Positions 8,977 to 17,757 are shown, counted from the first letter of the stretch. The stretch is 33,430 bases of DNA from Candidatus Harrisonbacteria bacterium RIFCSPLOWO2_01_FULL_44_18 (GCA_001817915.1 MHJJ01000005.1:1-33430), one strand, 5' to 3'. A program made the numbers and translations. Notes: a model not told the origin generated them from the sequence alone.

Positions 8977-9037
8977 GATTTCGGGAATCGATAGCGGATT
9001 TCGGGAATCCTCTGGATTCCCGAAATCCCGAATATTG
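8977..9037. repeat. Intergenic palindrome, AAATATTG family, with an extra half copy
   Basis: GGATTTCGGGAATCC (8996-9010), loop TCT, GGATTCCCGAAATCC (9014-9028) is a perfect 15-bp stem, followed by CGAATATTGAA. A partial second left arm precedes it at 8977-8990. Compared with the copy at 15149-15181, one stem base pair is changed on both sides (C-G to T-A). Confidence 0.75.
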
Positions 9038-9048
9038 AATTGTTCTGG

Positions 9049-9101
9049 CGTCCCGCCTTCGCCCCCCTTTTTTTAAGCGGGGCTTCGGCGAGGCGAAGGC
9101 C
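9049..9101. repeat. GC-rich GCCTTCGCC-type palindrome
   Basis: CCGCCTTCGCC, then a T-rich tract, then GGGGCTTCGGCGAGGCGAAGG can fold back on itself. The same word family recurs at 6241-6258, 16249-16282, 20136-20171, 27189-27219 and 32144-32174. Confidence 0.55.
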
Positions 9102-9111
9102 TGTGGATAAC

Positions 9112-9143
9112 TTCTTTTGAAAAGCGATTTAATATGCTATAAT
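9112..9143 (+). promoter_or_regulatory. Orphan extended -10 promoter
   Basis: TGC-TATAAT (hexamer 9138-9143), with TTTTGA about 17 bases upstream, points toward the end of guaB. No ORF follows; a terminator hairpin begins 17 bases downstream. TGTGGATAA at 9102-9110 lies just upstream. Confidence 0.55.
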
Positions 9144-9156
9144 AAATATTACAAAA

Positions 9157-9190
9157 AATAAAAAGGCGCGGTGAGGGCGCCTTTTTATTT
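9157..9190. terminator. Bidirectional terminator at the guaB 3' end
   Basis: AAAAAGGCGC (9160-9169) pairs perfectly with GCGCCTTTTT (9177-9186) around a 7-base loop. T-rich tracts follow on both strands. It serves guaB on the minus strand and any transcript from the 9138 promoter on the plus strand. Confidence 0.8.
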
Positions 9191-10594
9191 TTACTGATTT
9201 GGCCTTGGCAGACTTTCTTTGCTGCCGTTTTCGGTGATTTTGACGAATTCGGCTTTTTGCCAGAATTCTTTGATGGCGCGCGCCCCGGCATAACTCATTC
9301 CGGACTGCAGGCCATCGATCAGCGCTCCAATTATTTTTTTCGCCTCGCCTTTATAAACAACTTTCGTGCTTATCCCTTCCGGCTCCCGATCTTGTCTTTC
9401 GGAATTTTTATCCACGGATTGCCTGTCTAATGACGCGTCGCGCGACGCCAGCCCCCGATAGATTTTTACCGCCGCGCCGTTTTCAATAAAATATTCTCCG
9501 GGCGATTCTTTGGTGCCCGCTAAAAGATTGCCAACCATAATCGTTGAGGCGCCGGCGGCGATAGCCTTGGCCGCGTCTCCGGAATTTTTTATGCCGCCAT
9601 CCGCGATAATCGGAATATCTTTCGCGACTTTCTTAGCTTCCATTATCGCCGTTAGTTGCGGCATGCCCGCGCCGGCGACAATTCTAGTGGAACACGCCGC
9701 GCCCGGTCCGATGCCAACTTTGACCGCGTCCGCTCCGGCTTTTATCAAGTCTGTTACTCCTTGAGGAGTAGCCACATTGCCGGCGATAATGTCGGTTTTT
9801 TTAAATTTACGTTTCAGGTTTTTTAATAAATCAATGGCGCTTTTGTGATGTCCGTGGGCGATGTCTATTATTAAAGCGTCTGCGCCGGCTTTGACAAGTT
9901 TCTCGGCTCTTTCGGCTCCGTCTTTAACGCCGATAGCCGCGCCAACCAAAAACCTCCCGTTTTTGTCTTTCGCCGCGTTTTGATGCTGGGAGATTTTTTT
10001 AAAATCCGAAGCGGTTATCAATCCGGCCAAACGGCCGCGCTTATCCACTAACGGCAATTTTTCAATTTTATGCTCGTCTAAAATTTGAACCGCTCTTTTG
10101 AGGGATACGCCTTTTTTCGCGGTAACCAATCTGGCGCGAGCCGTCATTATGTTTTTAACTTTTAAATCCAAATCTTTTTTGAAACGCACATCCCGGGAAG
10201 TGAGGATGCCCTCAAGATAGTTTTTCGCGTCGCAGACCAAAATTCCGGTAATGCGGTTTTTGCGCATTACTTCAAGGGCTTCGCCTAATGTCGCGTCTTT
10301 AAAGATTGTAATAGGATCGGCGATTAAAATATTTTCCGCACGTTTTACTCGGCGGACTTCTTCCATTTGTCTTTCTATCGGCATAAAGCGATGGATTATG
10401 CCGATACCGCCTTCCACCGCCATAGCAATAGCCATTTCAGATTCCGTAACGGTGTCCATATTCGCGCTGACAATCGGGATATTAAGCTCAATGCGGCGCG
10501 AGAATTTTGTTTTAAGACTGATTAATTTCCGAGAAGGGATATCGGAATATTTCGGAATAATCAAGACATCATCGAATGTAAAACCCTCGATCAT
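9191..10594 (-). CDS. guaB: IMP dehydrogenase
   Basis: Oxidises IMP to XMP with NAD+, the first committed step of GMP synthesis, in the cytoplasm as a tetramer. 467 residues. [10 protein letters not shown] lies near the N-terminus, two CBS domains at about 94-203, GNVATPQGV near 272, and the catalytic-loop motif [11 protein letters not shown] has its Cys at 301. [14 protein letters not shown] (about 332) and [15 protein letters not shown] bind the IMP phosphate. The flap is short ([10 protein letters not shown] to PEGIS). It is transcribed away from rmuC; its -10 box lies six bases before the ATG, suggesting a leaderless mRNA, and it ends at a hairpin terminator. An isolated guaB may reflect purine interconversion rather than de novo synthesis; no other purine gene is in the window. 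Confidence 0.95.
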   Translation of the reverse strand: MIEGFTFDDVLIIPKYSDIPSRKLISLKTKFSRRIELNIPIVSANMDTVTESEMAIAMAVEGGIGIIHRFMPIERQMEEVRRVKRAENILIADPITIFKDATLGEALEVMRKNRITGILVCDAKNYLEGILTSRDVRFKKDLDLKVKNIMTARARLVTAKKGVSLKRAVQILDEHKIEKLPLVDKRGRLAGLITASDFKKISQHQNAAKDKNGRFLVGAAIGVKDGAERAEKLVKAGADALIIDIAHGHHKSAIDLLKNLKRKFKKTDIIAGNVATPQGVTDLIKAGADAVKVGIGPGAACSTRIVAGAGMPQLTAIMEAKKVAKDIPIIADGGIKNSGDAAKAIAAGASTIMVGNLLAGTKESPGEYFIENGAAVKIYRGLASRDASLDRQSVDKNSERQDREPEGISTKVVYKGEAKKIIGALIDGLQSGMSYAGARAIKEFWQKAEFVKITENGSKESLPRPNQ

Positions 10595-10630
10595 TCTTGT
10601 ATTATAGCATATTTCTTTTATAATTAGCGC
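10595..10630. promoter_or_regulatory. Divergent guaB/rmuC promoters, both predicted leaderless
   Basis: Only 36 bases separate the two ATGs. On the minus strand TGC-TATAAT (hexamer 10601-10606) ends six bases before the guaB ATG. On the plus strand TATAAT (10619-10624) ends six bases before the rmuC ATG, with TTGTAT at 10597-10602 as a possible -35. The two polymerases would share the same DNA. Confidence 0.7.
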
Positions 10631-11671
10631 ATGGACTTCGCGCTTTTCGTCATTTTATTTATTGTTATCGTCGCTGGATTCGCGGCGTTGTTTATTTTTT
10701 TAAAAAAAGGAACGTCTGAAAAAGCCGATAGCCAAGCCCTGCTTTTATTGCAGAATCAGATAAATGAGGTTATTCGCACTTTGGACATCAAATTAGGGGA
10801 ATCAACTAAAGCGATTCGTCAGCAGTTCGGAGAAAGCGCTAAGATTGTCCGGGATGTCACGGAAAGATTGACCCGTTTGGACGAAACCAATAAACAGGTC
10901 GTCAACTTTGCCGATCAGCTGAAGGGCTTGCAGGATATTTTAAAAAATCCAAAGCAGCGCGGCGTTTTAGGAGAATATTATCTGGAAACGGTTTTAAAAA
11001 ATGTTTTGCCGCCGAACTCGTATCAAATGCAATATCCTTTTAAAGACGGCACGATTGTTGACGCGGCGATTTTTATAAAAGACAAGGTTATTCCGATTGA
11101 TTCAAAATTCAGTTTGGAAAATTACAATCGTATTTTGGAAACCCACGATGAAGCCGATCGCAAGCGCTTGGAAGAAGCTTTTAGAAATGATCTTAAGAAT
11201 CGCATTGACGAGACATCAAAATACATAAAGCCGGAAGAGGGGACTATGGATTTTGCGTTTATGTTTATTCCAGCCGAGGCGGTTTATTATGATTTGTTAA
11301 TCAACAAAGTCGGCGCGGTAAAAGCCAACACTCGCGATTTGATTGAATACGCTATTGTCCAGAAAAAAGTAATTATCGTTTCCCCGACTTCATTTTTGGC
11401 TTATCTTCAAACGGTTTTGCAAGGATTAAAGGCCATGCAGATTGAGGAATCGGCAAAAGAAATTAGAAAACGCGTAGAGGAATTAGGGAGGCATTTGGGC
11501 AGTTACGAAACTTATATGAAAAAACTCGGCGCTCATCTTGGCACAACTGTTAGTATGTACAATAATGCGTATAAGGAATTGGGGAAAATTGACAAGGACG
11601 TTTTGCGGATTACAGGAGAAGCGGTTGAAGTTGAACCAAAGGTTTTGGAGCAACCAACGATTGAGGAATAA
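10631..11671 (+). CDS. rmuC: RmuC-family DNA recombination protein
   Basis: 346 residues: an N-terminal membrane anchor (about 4-25), a coiled-coil-prone region (about 35-95), then the RmuC domain. Recognised family segments are GVLGEYYLETVLKNVLP, DAAIFIKDKVIPIDSKFSLE, FMFIPAEAVYYDLL and VSPTSFLAYLQTVLQGLKAMQ. The fold is related to restriction-type nucleases. In E. coli, RmuC limits inversions at short inverted repeats, which is notable next to the many palindromes in this genome, though any link is inference. It is divergent from guaB with a -10 box six bases before the ATG. A CTCATTCG/CGAATGAG hairpin (11694-11711) follows the gene. Confidence 0.9.
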   Translation: MDFALFVILFIVIVAGFAALFIFLKKGTSEKADSQALLLLQNQINEVIRTLDIKLGESTKAIRQQFGESAKIVRDVTERLTRLDETNKQVVNFADQLKGLQDILKNPKQRGVLGEYYLETVLKNVLPPNSYQMQYPFKDGTIVDAAIFIKDKVIPIDSKFSLENYNRILETHDEADRKRLEEAFRNDLKNRIDETSKYIKPEEGTMDFAFMFIPAEAVYYDLLINKVGAVKANTRDLIEYAIVQKKVIIVSPTSFLAYLQTVLQGLKAMQIEESAKEIRKRVEELGRHLGSYETYMKKLGAHLGTTVSMYNNAYKELGKIDKDVLRITGEAVEVEPKVLEQPTIEE

Positions 11672-11725
11672 AGTCGCCTCCAGCAGTTATGGACTCATTC
11701 GCACGAATGAGCGAATAACAAAAAC

Positions 11726-12382
11726 ATGTTTAGCGAACCGATACTAGAAAGACGGCAGCAGGTTTTGTATGACCAAAAATGGAAGAAATTCCTGCGGCGT
11801 TCTTGGCCGTTTCAATATATTCCTTTTATTGAGTTTGTCCTTGGAGCCGGGTCAATGGCGCTGGGGAACGCGACGCCAGAATCGGATTTTGATGTTATTG
11901 TTGGCGCGCGTTTTGGCCGGATTTTTACGGCAAGATTCTTTTGTTTTTTAACTTTTAGTTTGCCGGGTTGGTGGGTTGATCACCGACTTAATAAAGTAAA
12001 AGACAGATTTTGCTTCAACCATTTTGTTACGGAAAATTCTTTTCGGTTATCGCCCCCTTATGATATCTATGGGAAAAATCTTTATCAAAAGCTGGTTCCT
12101 ATTTTAGGCAAGCCGGAAATAATTGATGCTTTTTTAGCGGCGAACCGCGATTGGGTGGGAGTCGGCATCAATTATCGCGATGATTTACGTCACCTTCATA
12201 AAGAGTCGGGCGCCGTAAAATTTTTTTTTGAAAAGATTCTTGGCGGACGGTTAGGCAATCAACTGGAAAGAATTCTTAAGGCAATTCAAATCAGAAAAAT
12301 CGAACGAAGTTTAGAAAAAGAAAGGCAGTATAAACCCAGAATTAAGTATGATGATGACGAACTGGAATTCCACTGGTACTAG
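11726..12382 (+). CDS. Nucleotidyltransferase-fold protein
   Basis: 218 residues. GAGSMALGNATPESDFDVIV (about 40-59) fits the minimal nucleotidyltransferase signature: GS, then D-x-D (Asp54, Asp56), which binds metal and NTP. The rest is not assigned; a basic C-terminal helix (KAIQIRKIERSLEKE) precedes an acidic end. Related proteins modify RNA, antibiotics or toxin partners, or act as antitoxins of the MNT type. No HEPN gene is adjacent, so a HEPN-MNT pair is not supported. The start is the first ATG after rmuC (54 bases away); no Shine-Dalgarno is visible. Function unknown beyond the fold. Confidence 0.6.
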   Translation: MFSEPILERRQQVLYDQKWKKFLRRSWPFQYIPFIEFVLGAGSMALGNATPESDFDVIVGARFGRIFTARFFCFLTFSLPGWWVDHRLNKVKDRFCFNHFVTENSFRLSPPYDIYGKNLYQKLVPILGKPEIIDAFLAANRDWVGVGINYRDDLRHLHKESGAVKFFFEKILGGRLGNQLERILKAIQIRKIERSLEKERQYKPRIKYDDDELEFHWY

Positions 12383-12453
12383 ATCCTCTGGACGAATTGG
12401 AATAAATTGTTTAAACTAAATATAGTTTGTACCTTTAAATTTTAGGTGAAGGG

Positions 12454-12870
12454 TTGGACATCAGCGAAGGTCTGAAATCTGAAGCCAAAGCTCTTGAGGC
12501 AGTTCAAGAATTGCAACGTCGAAATTGGTCGCACAAGGGTTATTTAATCTTAAAAGCCGCCAGAACTTACCGCCACCCAAATGATAAAATTAGAAAGCTG
12601 GAATCAAAAAAGGTTGATCTAGTTATAGTTTTCCGAGATCCTAACGGGCACCCAGCGGTATTTGTTTTACAAATTAAGTCTACTCCCAAATCTTTCAGAC
12701 ATTTTTGTAATAATTCAAAGCATGCGAATATCAAATGTCTTTTGGTGCTAAAACACGAAATCATGGAAGATGTCATGCCAAGATTAAAGAAGATTTTGGA
12801 AGAGGTTATAGATACCGGTGGGCGTAAAAACAGATTCTTCCGCAGGAAAATTGATATAAAGTTACTCTGA
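12454..12870 (+). CDS. Hypothetical protein, possible PD-(D/E)XK nuclease fold, TTG start
   Basis: 138 residues. There is no ATG at the 5' end of the frame; TTG at 12454 follows AGGTGAAGG, a fair ribosome-binding site, and an in-frame stop lies 18 bases upstream. The segment VDLVIVFRD...AVFVLQIKS (Asp55, then Gln73-x-Lys75 after a beta strand) resembles the D...(E/Q)xK core of restriction-like nucleases. The C-terminal quarter is strongly basic (GGRKNRFFRRK). It ends just before a GC-rich hairpin that also overlaps the groE promoter. The nuclease reading is inference; no family is recognised with certainty. Confidence 0.55.
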   Translation: MDISEGLKSEAKALEAVQELQRRNWSHKGYLILKAARTYRHPNDKIRKLESKKVDLVIVFRDPNGHPAVFVLQIKSTPKSFRHFCNNSKHANIKCLLVLKHEIMEDVMPRLKKILEEVIDTGGRKNRFFRRKIDIKLL

Positions 12871-12882
12871 CGAGTAACGGCG

Positions 12883-12914
12883 GGGGGCTTGACAAGCGTT
12901 AAGCCCCCTATTAA
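12883..12914 (+). terminator. Hairpin overlapping the groE promoter
   Basis: GGGGGCTT (12883-12890) pairs with AAGCCCCC (12901-12908), followed by TATTAAATTT. It may terminate the upstream gene. The -35 TTGACA of the groE promoter is partly in its stem. Confidence 0.5.
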
Positions 12915-12917
12915 ATT
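12889..12917 (+). promoter_or_regulatory. groESL promoter
   Basis: TTGACA (12889-12894), a 17-base spacer and TAAATT (12912-12917) give a sigma-70-type promoter with a start site near 12924, immediately before the CIRCE-like element. Confidence 0.65.
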
Positions 12918-12925
12918 TAGAATTA

Positions 12926-12952
12926 TTAGCAGTCTAGGGTCGAGACTGCCAA
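12926..12952. promoter_or_regulatory. CIRCE-like operator (HrcA type)
   Basis: TTAGCAGTC, nine bases, GACTGCCAA: the same 9-9-9 layout as the CIRCE consensus TTAGCACTC-N9-GAGTGCTAA. The change C to G in the left arm is matched by G to C in the right arm. Position at the predicted start site of groESL is the classic one for HrcA repression. hrcA itself is not in the window. Confidence 0.7.
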
Positions 12953-12958
12953 AACCTT

Positions 12959-13028
12959 ACCAATATACGAATCAAGCACGAATATACCAATATACGAATT
13001 ACGCAAAAGATTAGTTATATTTGTATAT
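12959..13028. repeat. groES leader: direct repeats and hairpin
   Basis: ACCAATATACGAAT occurs at 12959-12972 and 12986-12999. The second copy's ATATACGAAT can pair fully as RNA, with one G-U, with ATTTGTATAT at 13019-13028, about 30 bases before the groES ATG. Confidence 0.55.
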
Positions 13029-13058
13029 CGGCGCTAGATCTGTATATTAGTGAAGTAT

Positions 13059-13349
13059 ATGAATTTTAAACCGCTTTCAAATCACATTTTTATAGAGCCG
13101 ATTGAGGAGAGCAAAACTACGAAATCGGGGATTGTCCTCCCGGACACGGCCGAAAAAGAAAAACCCATCAAGGGGAAAGTAGTGGCCGTCGGGCCGGGAA
13201 AGTTTAACGAAAAAGGGGCGTACATTTCTATGTCCGTGAAAGTCGGCGATAAAGTTTTATTTAAAAAATACGGACCCGACGAAATCGAAGTTGACGGCAA
13301 AAAATATTTGGTCGGGGAAGAAGATGACATTTTGGCAATAATAGAGTAA
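13059..13349 (+). CDS. groES: Co-chaperonin GroES
   Basis: 96 residues from ATG 13059, exactly the usual GroES length; a GTG nine bases upstream (13050) would add three residues and is less likely. It opens with NFKPLSNHIFIEPIE, carries the mobile loop that docks on GroEL (about residues 16-32, ESKTTKSGIVLPDTAEKE with the hydrophobic IVL tripeptide) and ends in EEDDILAIIE. It forms the heptameric lid of the chaperonin. It is co-transcribed with groEL 81 bases downstream and should be heat-regulated through the CIRCE-like element. No Shine-Dalgarno is visible. Confidence 0.95.
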   Translation: MNFKPLSNHIFIEPIEESKTTKSGIVLPDTAEKEKPIKGKVVAVGPGKFNEKGAYISMSVKVGDKVLFKKYGPDEIEVDGKKYLVGEEDDILAIIE

Positions 13350-15065
<1,716 letters not shown>

Positions 15066-15068
15066 GAT

Positions 15069-15087
15069 AGTTTCACTTCGTGAAACT
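15069..15087. other. Hairpin just after groEL
   Basis: AGTTTCAC, loop TTC, GTGAAACT: a perfect 8-bp stem three bases past the groEL stop, without a T tract. Confidence 0.5.
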
Positions 15088-15107
15088 CGCGGACTAACGC
15101 AGATTTA

Positions 15108-15127
15108 CCTGCCTGCCGGCAGGCAGG
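15108..15127. repeat. 20-bp perfect palindrome, CCTGCCTGCC type
   Basis: The arm CCTGCCTGCC is followed directly by its exact inverse. As I recall, this word is a frequent dispersed repeat in Parcubacteria-like genomes, where it often appears as LPAGRQA when translated. Confidence 0.65.
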
Positions 15128-15148
15128 CGCGGACCTCGCGGATTAATT

Positions 15149-15190
15149 GGACTTCGGGAATCCAATGGATTCCCGAAGTCCCAAATATTG
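15149..15190. repeat. Intergenic palindrome, AAATATTG family
   Basis: GGACTTCGGGAATCC (15149-15163), loop AAT, GGATTCCCGAAGTCC (15167-15181): a perfect 15-bp stem followed by CAAATATTG. It is the sister copy of 8996-9037. Confidence 0.75.
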
Positions 15191-15194
15191 AACA

Positions 15195-15230
15195 AAAAAT
15201 CGCCACCTTGCGTAAAGCGGCGATTTTTGT
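15195..15230 (+). terminator. groESL terminator
   Basis: AAAAATCGCC (15195-15204) pairs perfectly with GGCGATTTTT (15219-15228). The T tract is immediately followed by an extended -10 promoter. Confidence 0.8.
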
Positions 15231-15236
15231 TATACT
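15228..15236 (+). promoter_or_regulatory. Extended -10 promoter for the small-gene pair
   Basis: TGT-TATACT has its hexamer at 15231-15236. The expected start near 15243 leaves a leader of about 22 bases containing GAAAGGGGA before ATG 15265. Confidence 0.55.
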
Positions 15237-15264
15237 AACAGCTAGTAATTTGAAAGGGGAAGCA

Positions 15265-15636
15265 ATGGAAGCAATCACGGCTATTCTTGTTTTTTCTTTG
15301 AGTTTTTCGATTCAAGAAGGCAGCGAAGATAGCAGATTCCGCGGTGTCGGCAAAATTCTGGAATTGAACGACGCCAGAATCGCCGATTTTTATCATAAGT
15401 CAAACAGCGAGTTTATTAATGTCTGCCTTGTTTGGAGAAGGACTTCATATTGGGCGCAGATTCATATTGATTCGGCTAGATTACAATTGCGCGCCGAGCG
15501 CCGTTATGTAGGTTTGAGCGGAACTATTGAAGTAGGAAGTCGGATTTGCAAGAACGCGGTTATCTCTGCGCCAAGAATTCCTTATTATCTGATCAGACGG
15601 CAAATCGCGGAATTCCGTAGAAACGGAGGTGGATAA
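15265..15636 (+). CDS. Hypothetical secreted or membrane-anchored protein
   Basis: 123 residues from ATG 15265, chosen because AAAGGGGA lies just upstream and a promoter sits at 15228. The N-terminus is short and hydrophobic (ITAILVFSLSFSI) and could be a signal or anchor. The rest is polar and mixed, with an Arg-rich end. I do not recognise the family. The next gene's ribosome-binding site GGAGGT is embedded in its last codons, and the next ATG follows after one base, so the two genes are probably made together. The strong Shine-Dalgarno contrasts with the ribosomal genes in this window. Confidence 0.55.
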   Translation: MEAITAILVFSLSFSIQEGSEDSRFRGVGKILELNDARIADFYHKSNSEFINVCLVWRRTSYWAQIHIDSARLQLRAERRYVGLSGTIEVGSRICKNAVISAPRIPYYLIRRQIAEFRRNGGG

Positions 15637-15637
15637 A

Positions 15638-15877
15638 ATGGCCGATCCATATCTTGACCGACAGATCGCTTTTGTTGAAGAGATGCTTTTGAGCTTTTGT
15701 CTGCGCAATGGATTGCCAAATGTGCCGCAAGGCGTTTTACAAAAAGCTGCTCGAGATTTTGTCATCGCCAACCAGCAAGAAACGGCAAAATCGTCGCTCA
15801 ACAACGATTTAAAAAGAGCGATTGAACTGCTAGAGAAAGCTAGGAGATTACTTCAGAACCCCAAGCCCCCTGCTTAG
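15638..15877 (+). CDS. Hypothetical small helical protein
   Basis: 79 residues from ATG 15638, preceded by GGAGGTGGATAAA (a GTG nine bases earlier falls inside that ribosome-binding site and is rejected). It is predicted mainly helical: DRQIAFVEEMLLSF, then LQKAARDFVIANQQE, then DLKRAIELLEKARRLL. There is no signal or membrane segment. It is coupled to the preceding gene by a one-base gap. Its stop codon lies inside the left arm of a strong terminator, so the operon ends here. Family and role unknown. Confidence 0.6.
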   Translation: MADPYLDRQIAFVEEMLLSFCLRNGLPNVPQGVLQKAARDFVIANQQETAKSSLNNDLKRAIELLEKARRLLQNPKPPA

Positions 15878-15892
15878 CAAGGGGCTTTTTTA
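15863..15892 (+). terminator. Terminator of the small-gene pair
   Basis: AAGCCCC (15863-15869) pairs with GGGGCTT (15881-15887), with inner TGC/GCA pairs, followed by TTTTTTA. The stop codon at 15875-15877 is in the hairpin. Confidence 0.85.
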
Positions 15893-15950
15893 TTGTTTGT
15901 CTAAATTCTCAAGTGTCAAAATCACGAAGAGAATTTAGCTACAAACAATA
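15891..15950. repeat. Inverted repeat abutting the terminator
   Basis: TATTGTTTGT (15891-15900) pairs perfectly with ACAAACAATA (15941-15950). Inside it, TAAATTCTC (15902-15910) pairs with GAGAATTTA (15929-15937). Confidence 0.7.
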
Positions 15951-15959
15951 AACCCCGTA

Positions 15960-16197
15960 CCAATTTTGCCATTGCCAAACAAAAGATATAAATTTTTTAG
16001 AAATACAACTACAACCGCTCGCGAAGTGCATGCGTTCACCCCCTCACTCAAAATAACGGCGGCTGTTATGTGTTATTATGTATTTTTTTTGCAACGTTGC
16101 TTTTGTGGGTAAAACTAACAATATCATTTTGAGTGAGGGGGTGAACGCAACCCTTGATGGGCGAAGCGCTTCGCCGCTGTTAAACTTGCAAAATTGG
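15960..16197. repeat. Nested inverted-repeat element, possible MITE or structured RNA
   Basis: Outer arms CCAATTTTGC (15960-15969) and GCAAAATTGG (16188-16197) are exact inverses. Inside, a 23-base arm at 16032-16054 is the exact inverse of 16126-16148. The centre holds the palindrome GCAACGTTGC (16091-16100); GGCGAAGCGCTTCGCC (16160-16175) is another perfect palindrome. No ORF is seen here. The 415-base gap between genes (15878-16292) is almost wholly inverted repeats. No target-site duplication was found. Confidence 0.7.
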
Positions 16198-16248
16198 CGC
16201 TGGGGTTGTTATTATTAGGCTTGGTTCTTTGAAAAATCGGCGAGGCAA

Positions 16249-16282
16249 AGCCCGCCTACGCCAAGGCTTCGGCGAGGCAAAG
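16249..16282. repeat. GCCTACGCC/GGCTTCGGCGAGGC palindrome
   Basis: A GC-rich imperfect palindrome of the family described at 9049-9101. It ends immediately before the AAAGGAGG ribosome-binding site of the lipoprotein gene. Confidence 0.45.
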
Positions 16283-16292
16283 GAGGTGGCAG

Positions 16293-16694
16293 ATGAGCAG
16301 AGCCGCGTTTTTGGCAGTTATTGTTTTAGCATTGTTGTTTACTTCTTGCGGCGTTCGGATTCGGGTTGGCATCGTGACGCCGCCAGGGTCGGGACCTTAT
16401 CCGAGCCCAAATTATTGGTATATTCATAATGCTTTGATTGATTGTAATGGAACTTATTTTAATGATGCCACTGGAGATGTAAGTTTTTTGGTTAATGATA
16501 ACGGTCGCGTTAGGAGAGTTGAAGTTCCGCCGCATCGAGTGCGGCTGTTGTTAAGAATTTATGAGTATCGTTCTACGGTCTTGGATGCCGAAATGACGGA
16601 TAGCTATCATGCCAGCGAAGCGACAATTTATTGTCACACGCAGAGCACTTACAGATACTGGCAGGATCGTTTGGTAAACTGGAGGCGGCGATGA
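16293..16694 (+). CDS. Putative small lipoprotein
   Basis: 133 residues from ATG 16293, preceded by AAAGGAGGTGGCAG. The N-terminus is a short signal peptide ending in LLFTSCG; Cys19 would be the lipidated residue, although Phe at -3 is not the usual Leu. A Pro/Gly/Tyr-rich linker (PPGSGPYPSPNYWYIHN) follows, then a small domain with two further Cys (about 51 and 114) that could pair outside the membrane, and an Arg-rich end. The family is not recognised. It overlaps the next gene by ATGA, so the two are translationally coupled. Confidence 0.6.
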   Translation: MSRAAFLAVIVLALLFTSCGVRIRVGIVTPPGSGPYPSPNYWYIHNALIDCNGTYFNDATGDVSFLVNDNGRVRRVEVPPHRVRLLLRIYEYRSTVLDAEMTDSYHASEATIYCHTQSTYRYWQDRLVNWRRR

Positions 16695-16888
16695 GAACTG
16701 TATTAGTCCTATTGCTAATTTGGGAATTTCTTTGGAAGGCGGCGGCGTTATGGAAAGCCGGGAGGAATAATCAGGTTTGGTGGTTTGTCGTGCTTTTGAT
16801 CTTGAATACCGCCGGCATCTTGCCGATTCTTTATCTGCGTTTTTTTCAGCGCAAAGTAAGTATTGATTCCCGAAACCGATTGAACTGA
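16691..16888 (+). CDS. DUF5652-like small membrane protein
   Basis: 65 residues from ATG 16691, which overlaps the stop of the lipoprotein gene (ATGA) and is preceded by GGAGGCGGCG. It has two hydrophobic segments (about 2-14 and 28-47). The pattern WEFLWKAAALWKAGR...WWFVVLLILNTAGILPILYL matches what I recall of DUF5652, a ~60-residue family frequent in CPR bacteria with unknown function. Coupling to a lipoprotein suggests an envelope role, by inference only. Confidence 0.7.
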   Translation: MRTVLVLLLIWEFLWKAAALWKAGRNNQVWWFVVLLILNTAGILPILYLRFFQRKVSIDSRNRLN

Positions 16889-16916
16889 TATCTGAAACCC
16901 CGTTTGTTATGTAATG

Positions 16917-16967
16917 TATAATAGGATTACGGGAATCATTTCGAGCGCAAACAGCGCTCGATTTTTT
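16917..16967 (+). ncRNA. Promoter-terminator minigene (candidate ~40-nt RNA)
   Basis: TATAAT (16917-16922) is followed, about 18 bases later, by TCGAGCGC (16941-16948), loop AAACA, GCGCTCGA (16954-16961) and TTTTTT. A transcript starting near 16929 would be little more than a terminator hairpin. It could instead simply be a terminator for the DUF5652 gene with a chance -10 box. Confidence 0.4.
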
Positions 16968-17036
16968 ATCATTTTGCTTTGTAAAATCGCGAACTCCGCT
17001 GACTTAATCCACGCACTAGAACAAGTTTGGTGCGGC

Positions 17037-17080
17037 AAGAATCGGGTTATTCCCGCTATAGTGGGAATAACCCGATTCTT
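17037..17080. repeat. 18-bp perfect inverted repeat
   Basis: The 18-base arm 17037-17054 (starting AAGAATCGGG) is exactly inverted at 17063-17080 around an 8-base loop. It stands between convergent genes but has no T tract, so it is not a standard terminator. The remainder of 16968-17151 shows only short GC-rich hairpins near 17118-17148. Confidence 0.75.
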
Positions 17081-17151
17081 AGGTACGCTTTGCGTTCAGG
17101 GCAAGCGCGGACTTACACGGAAAATGATTTTCCCGCGTTTTGCCGCGTAGA

Positions 17152-17757
17152 TTAAAGAGCAAATTGTTGTCCGGTGAAAATCCAAAAGATGAATTGCGCC
17201 ACTGGAGGAAGTAGGAAAAACGCGACCAATAACGCGAGAAAAATGCCGGCAAAACCCAATTTCATAAAATATTGCCACTGGCGGGGAAACAGATCGGCAA
17301 ACACTTTTGAGCCGTCTAGGGGCGGAAAGGGGATAAGATTAAATAAGCCCAAAAAAATATTTATATAAACAATCAGTGCCAGAAGTTCTAAGAAAATCGA
17401 GGGATCGACTGCCGCAACTAAAACCCTTAAGATCAATCCTAAAATCAAAGCCAGCATCAGATTTGTGGCCGGACCGGCCACGCCGACTTTTAACGACCCG
17501 TATTTTTGATCCCGTAAATTGTAGGGGTTATAAGGAACCGGTTTTGCCCAACCGATGAAAATTCCGGAAGTAAAAAGCAAAAATAAAGGAACAATAATCG
17601 TGCCCCAAAGGTCTATGTGGGGAATCGGGTTTAGAGTTAATCTTCCGGCGTCTTTGGCGGTTGTATCGCCCAATCGGTAAGCGACCCAGCCGTGAGCGTA
17701 TTCATGAAAAACCGCCGACAATATTATTACAAGATATAGAAAAAATCTTACGTCCAT
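17152..17757 (-). CDS. Site-2 protease family (M50) membrane peptidase
   Basis: 201 residues with several transmembrane segments. Zinc ligands lie in HEYAH (residues 18-22), within the first hydrophobic segment, and the third ligand in NLIPFPPLDG (140-149), as in the short M50 proteins. Members cut substrates within the membrane; many release transcription factors or process anti-sigma factors. There is no PDZ domain, so it belongs to the minimal class. An ECF sigma gene lies about 4 kb away; a link is speculative. TATAAT at 17764-17769 is six bases from the ATG, so the mRNA is probably leaderless. Confidence 0.9.
   Translation of the reverse strand: MDVRFFLYLVIILSAVFHEYAHGWVAYRLGDTTAKDAGRLTLNPIPHIDLWGTIIVPLFLLFTSGIFIGWAKPVPYNPYNLRDQKYGSLKVGVAGPATNLMLALILGLILRVLVAAVDPSIFLELLALIVYINIFLGLFNLIPFPPLDGSKVFADLFPRQWQYFMKLGFAGIFLALLVAFFLLPPVAQFIFWIFTGQQFAL

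Noticed and set aside
11726-12870. HEPN-MNT or other toxin-antitoxin pair
   Set aside because: The first gene has a nucleotidyltransferase motif, but the second shows no HEPN RxxxxH motif and the genes are 71 bases apart.
13050-13058. GTG start for groES three codons upstream
   Set aside because: ATG 13059 gives the standard 96-residue GroES; the extra Met-Lys-Tyr is not family-like.
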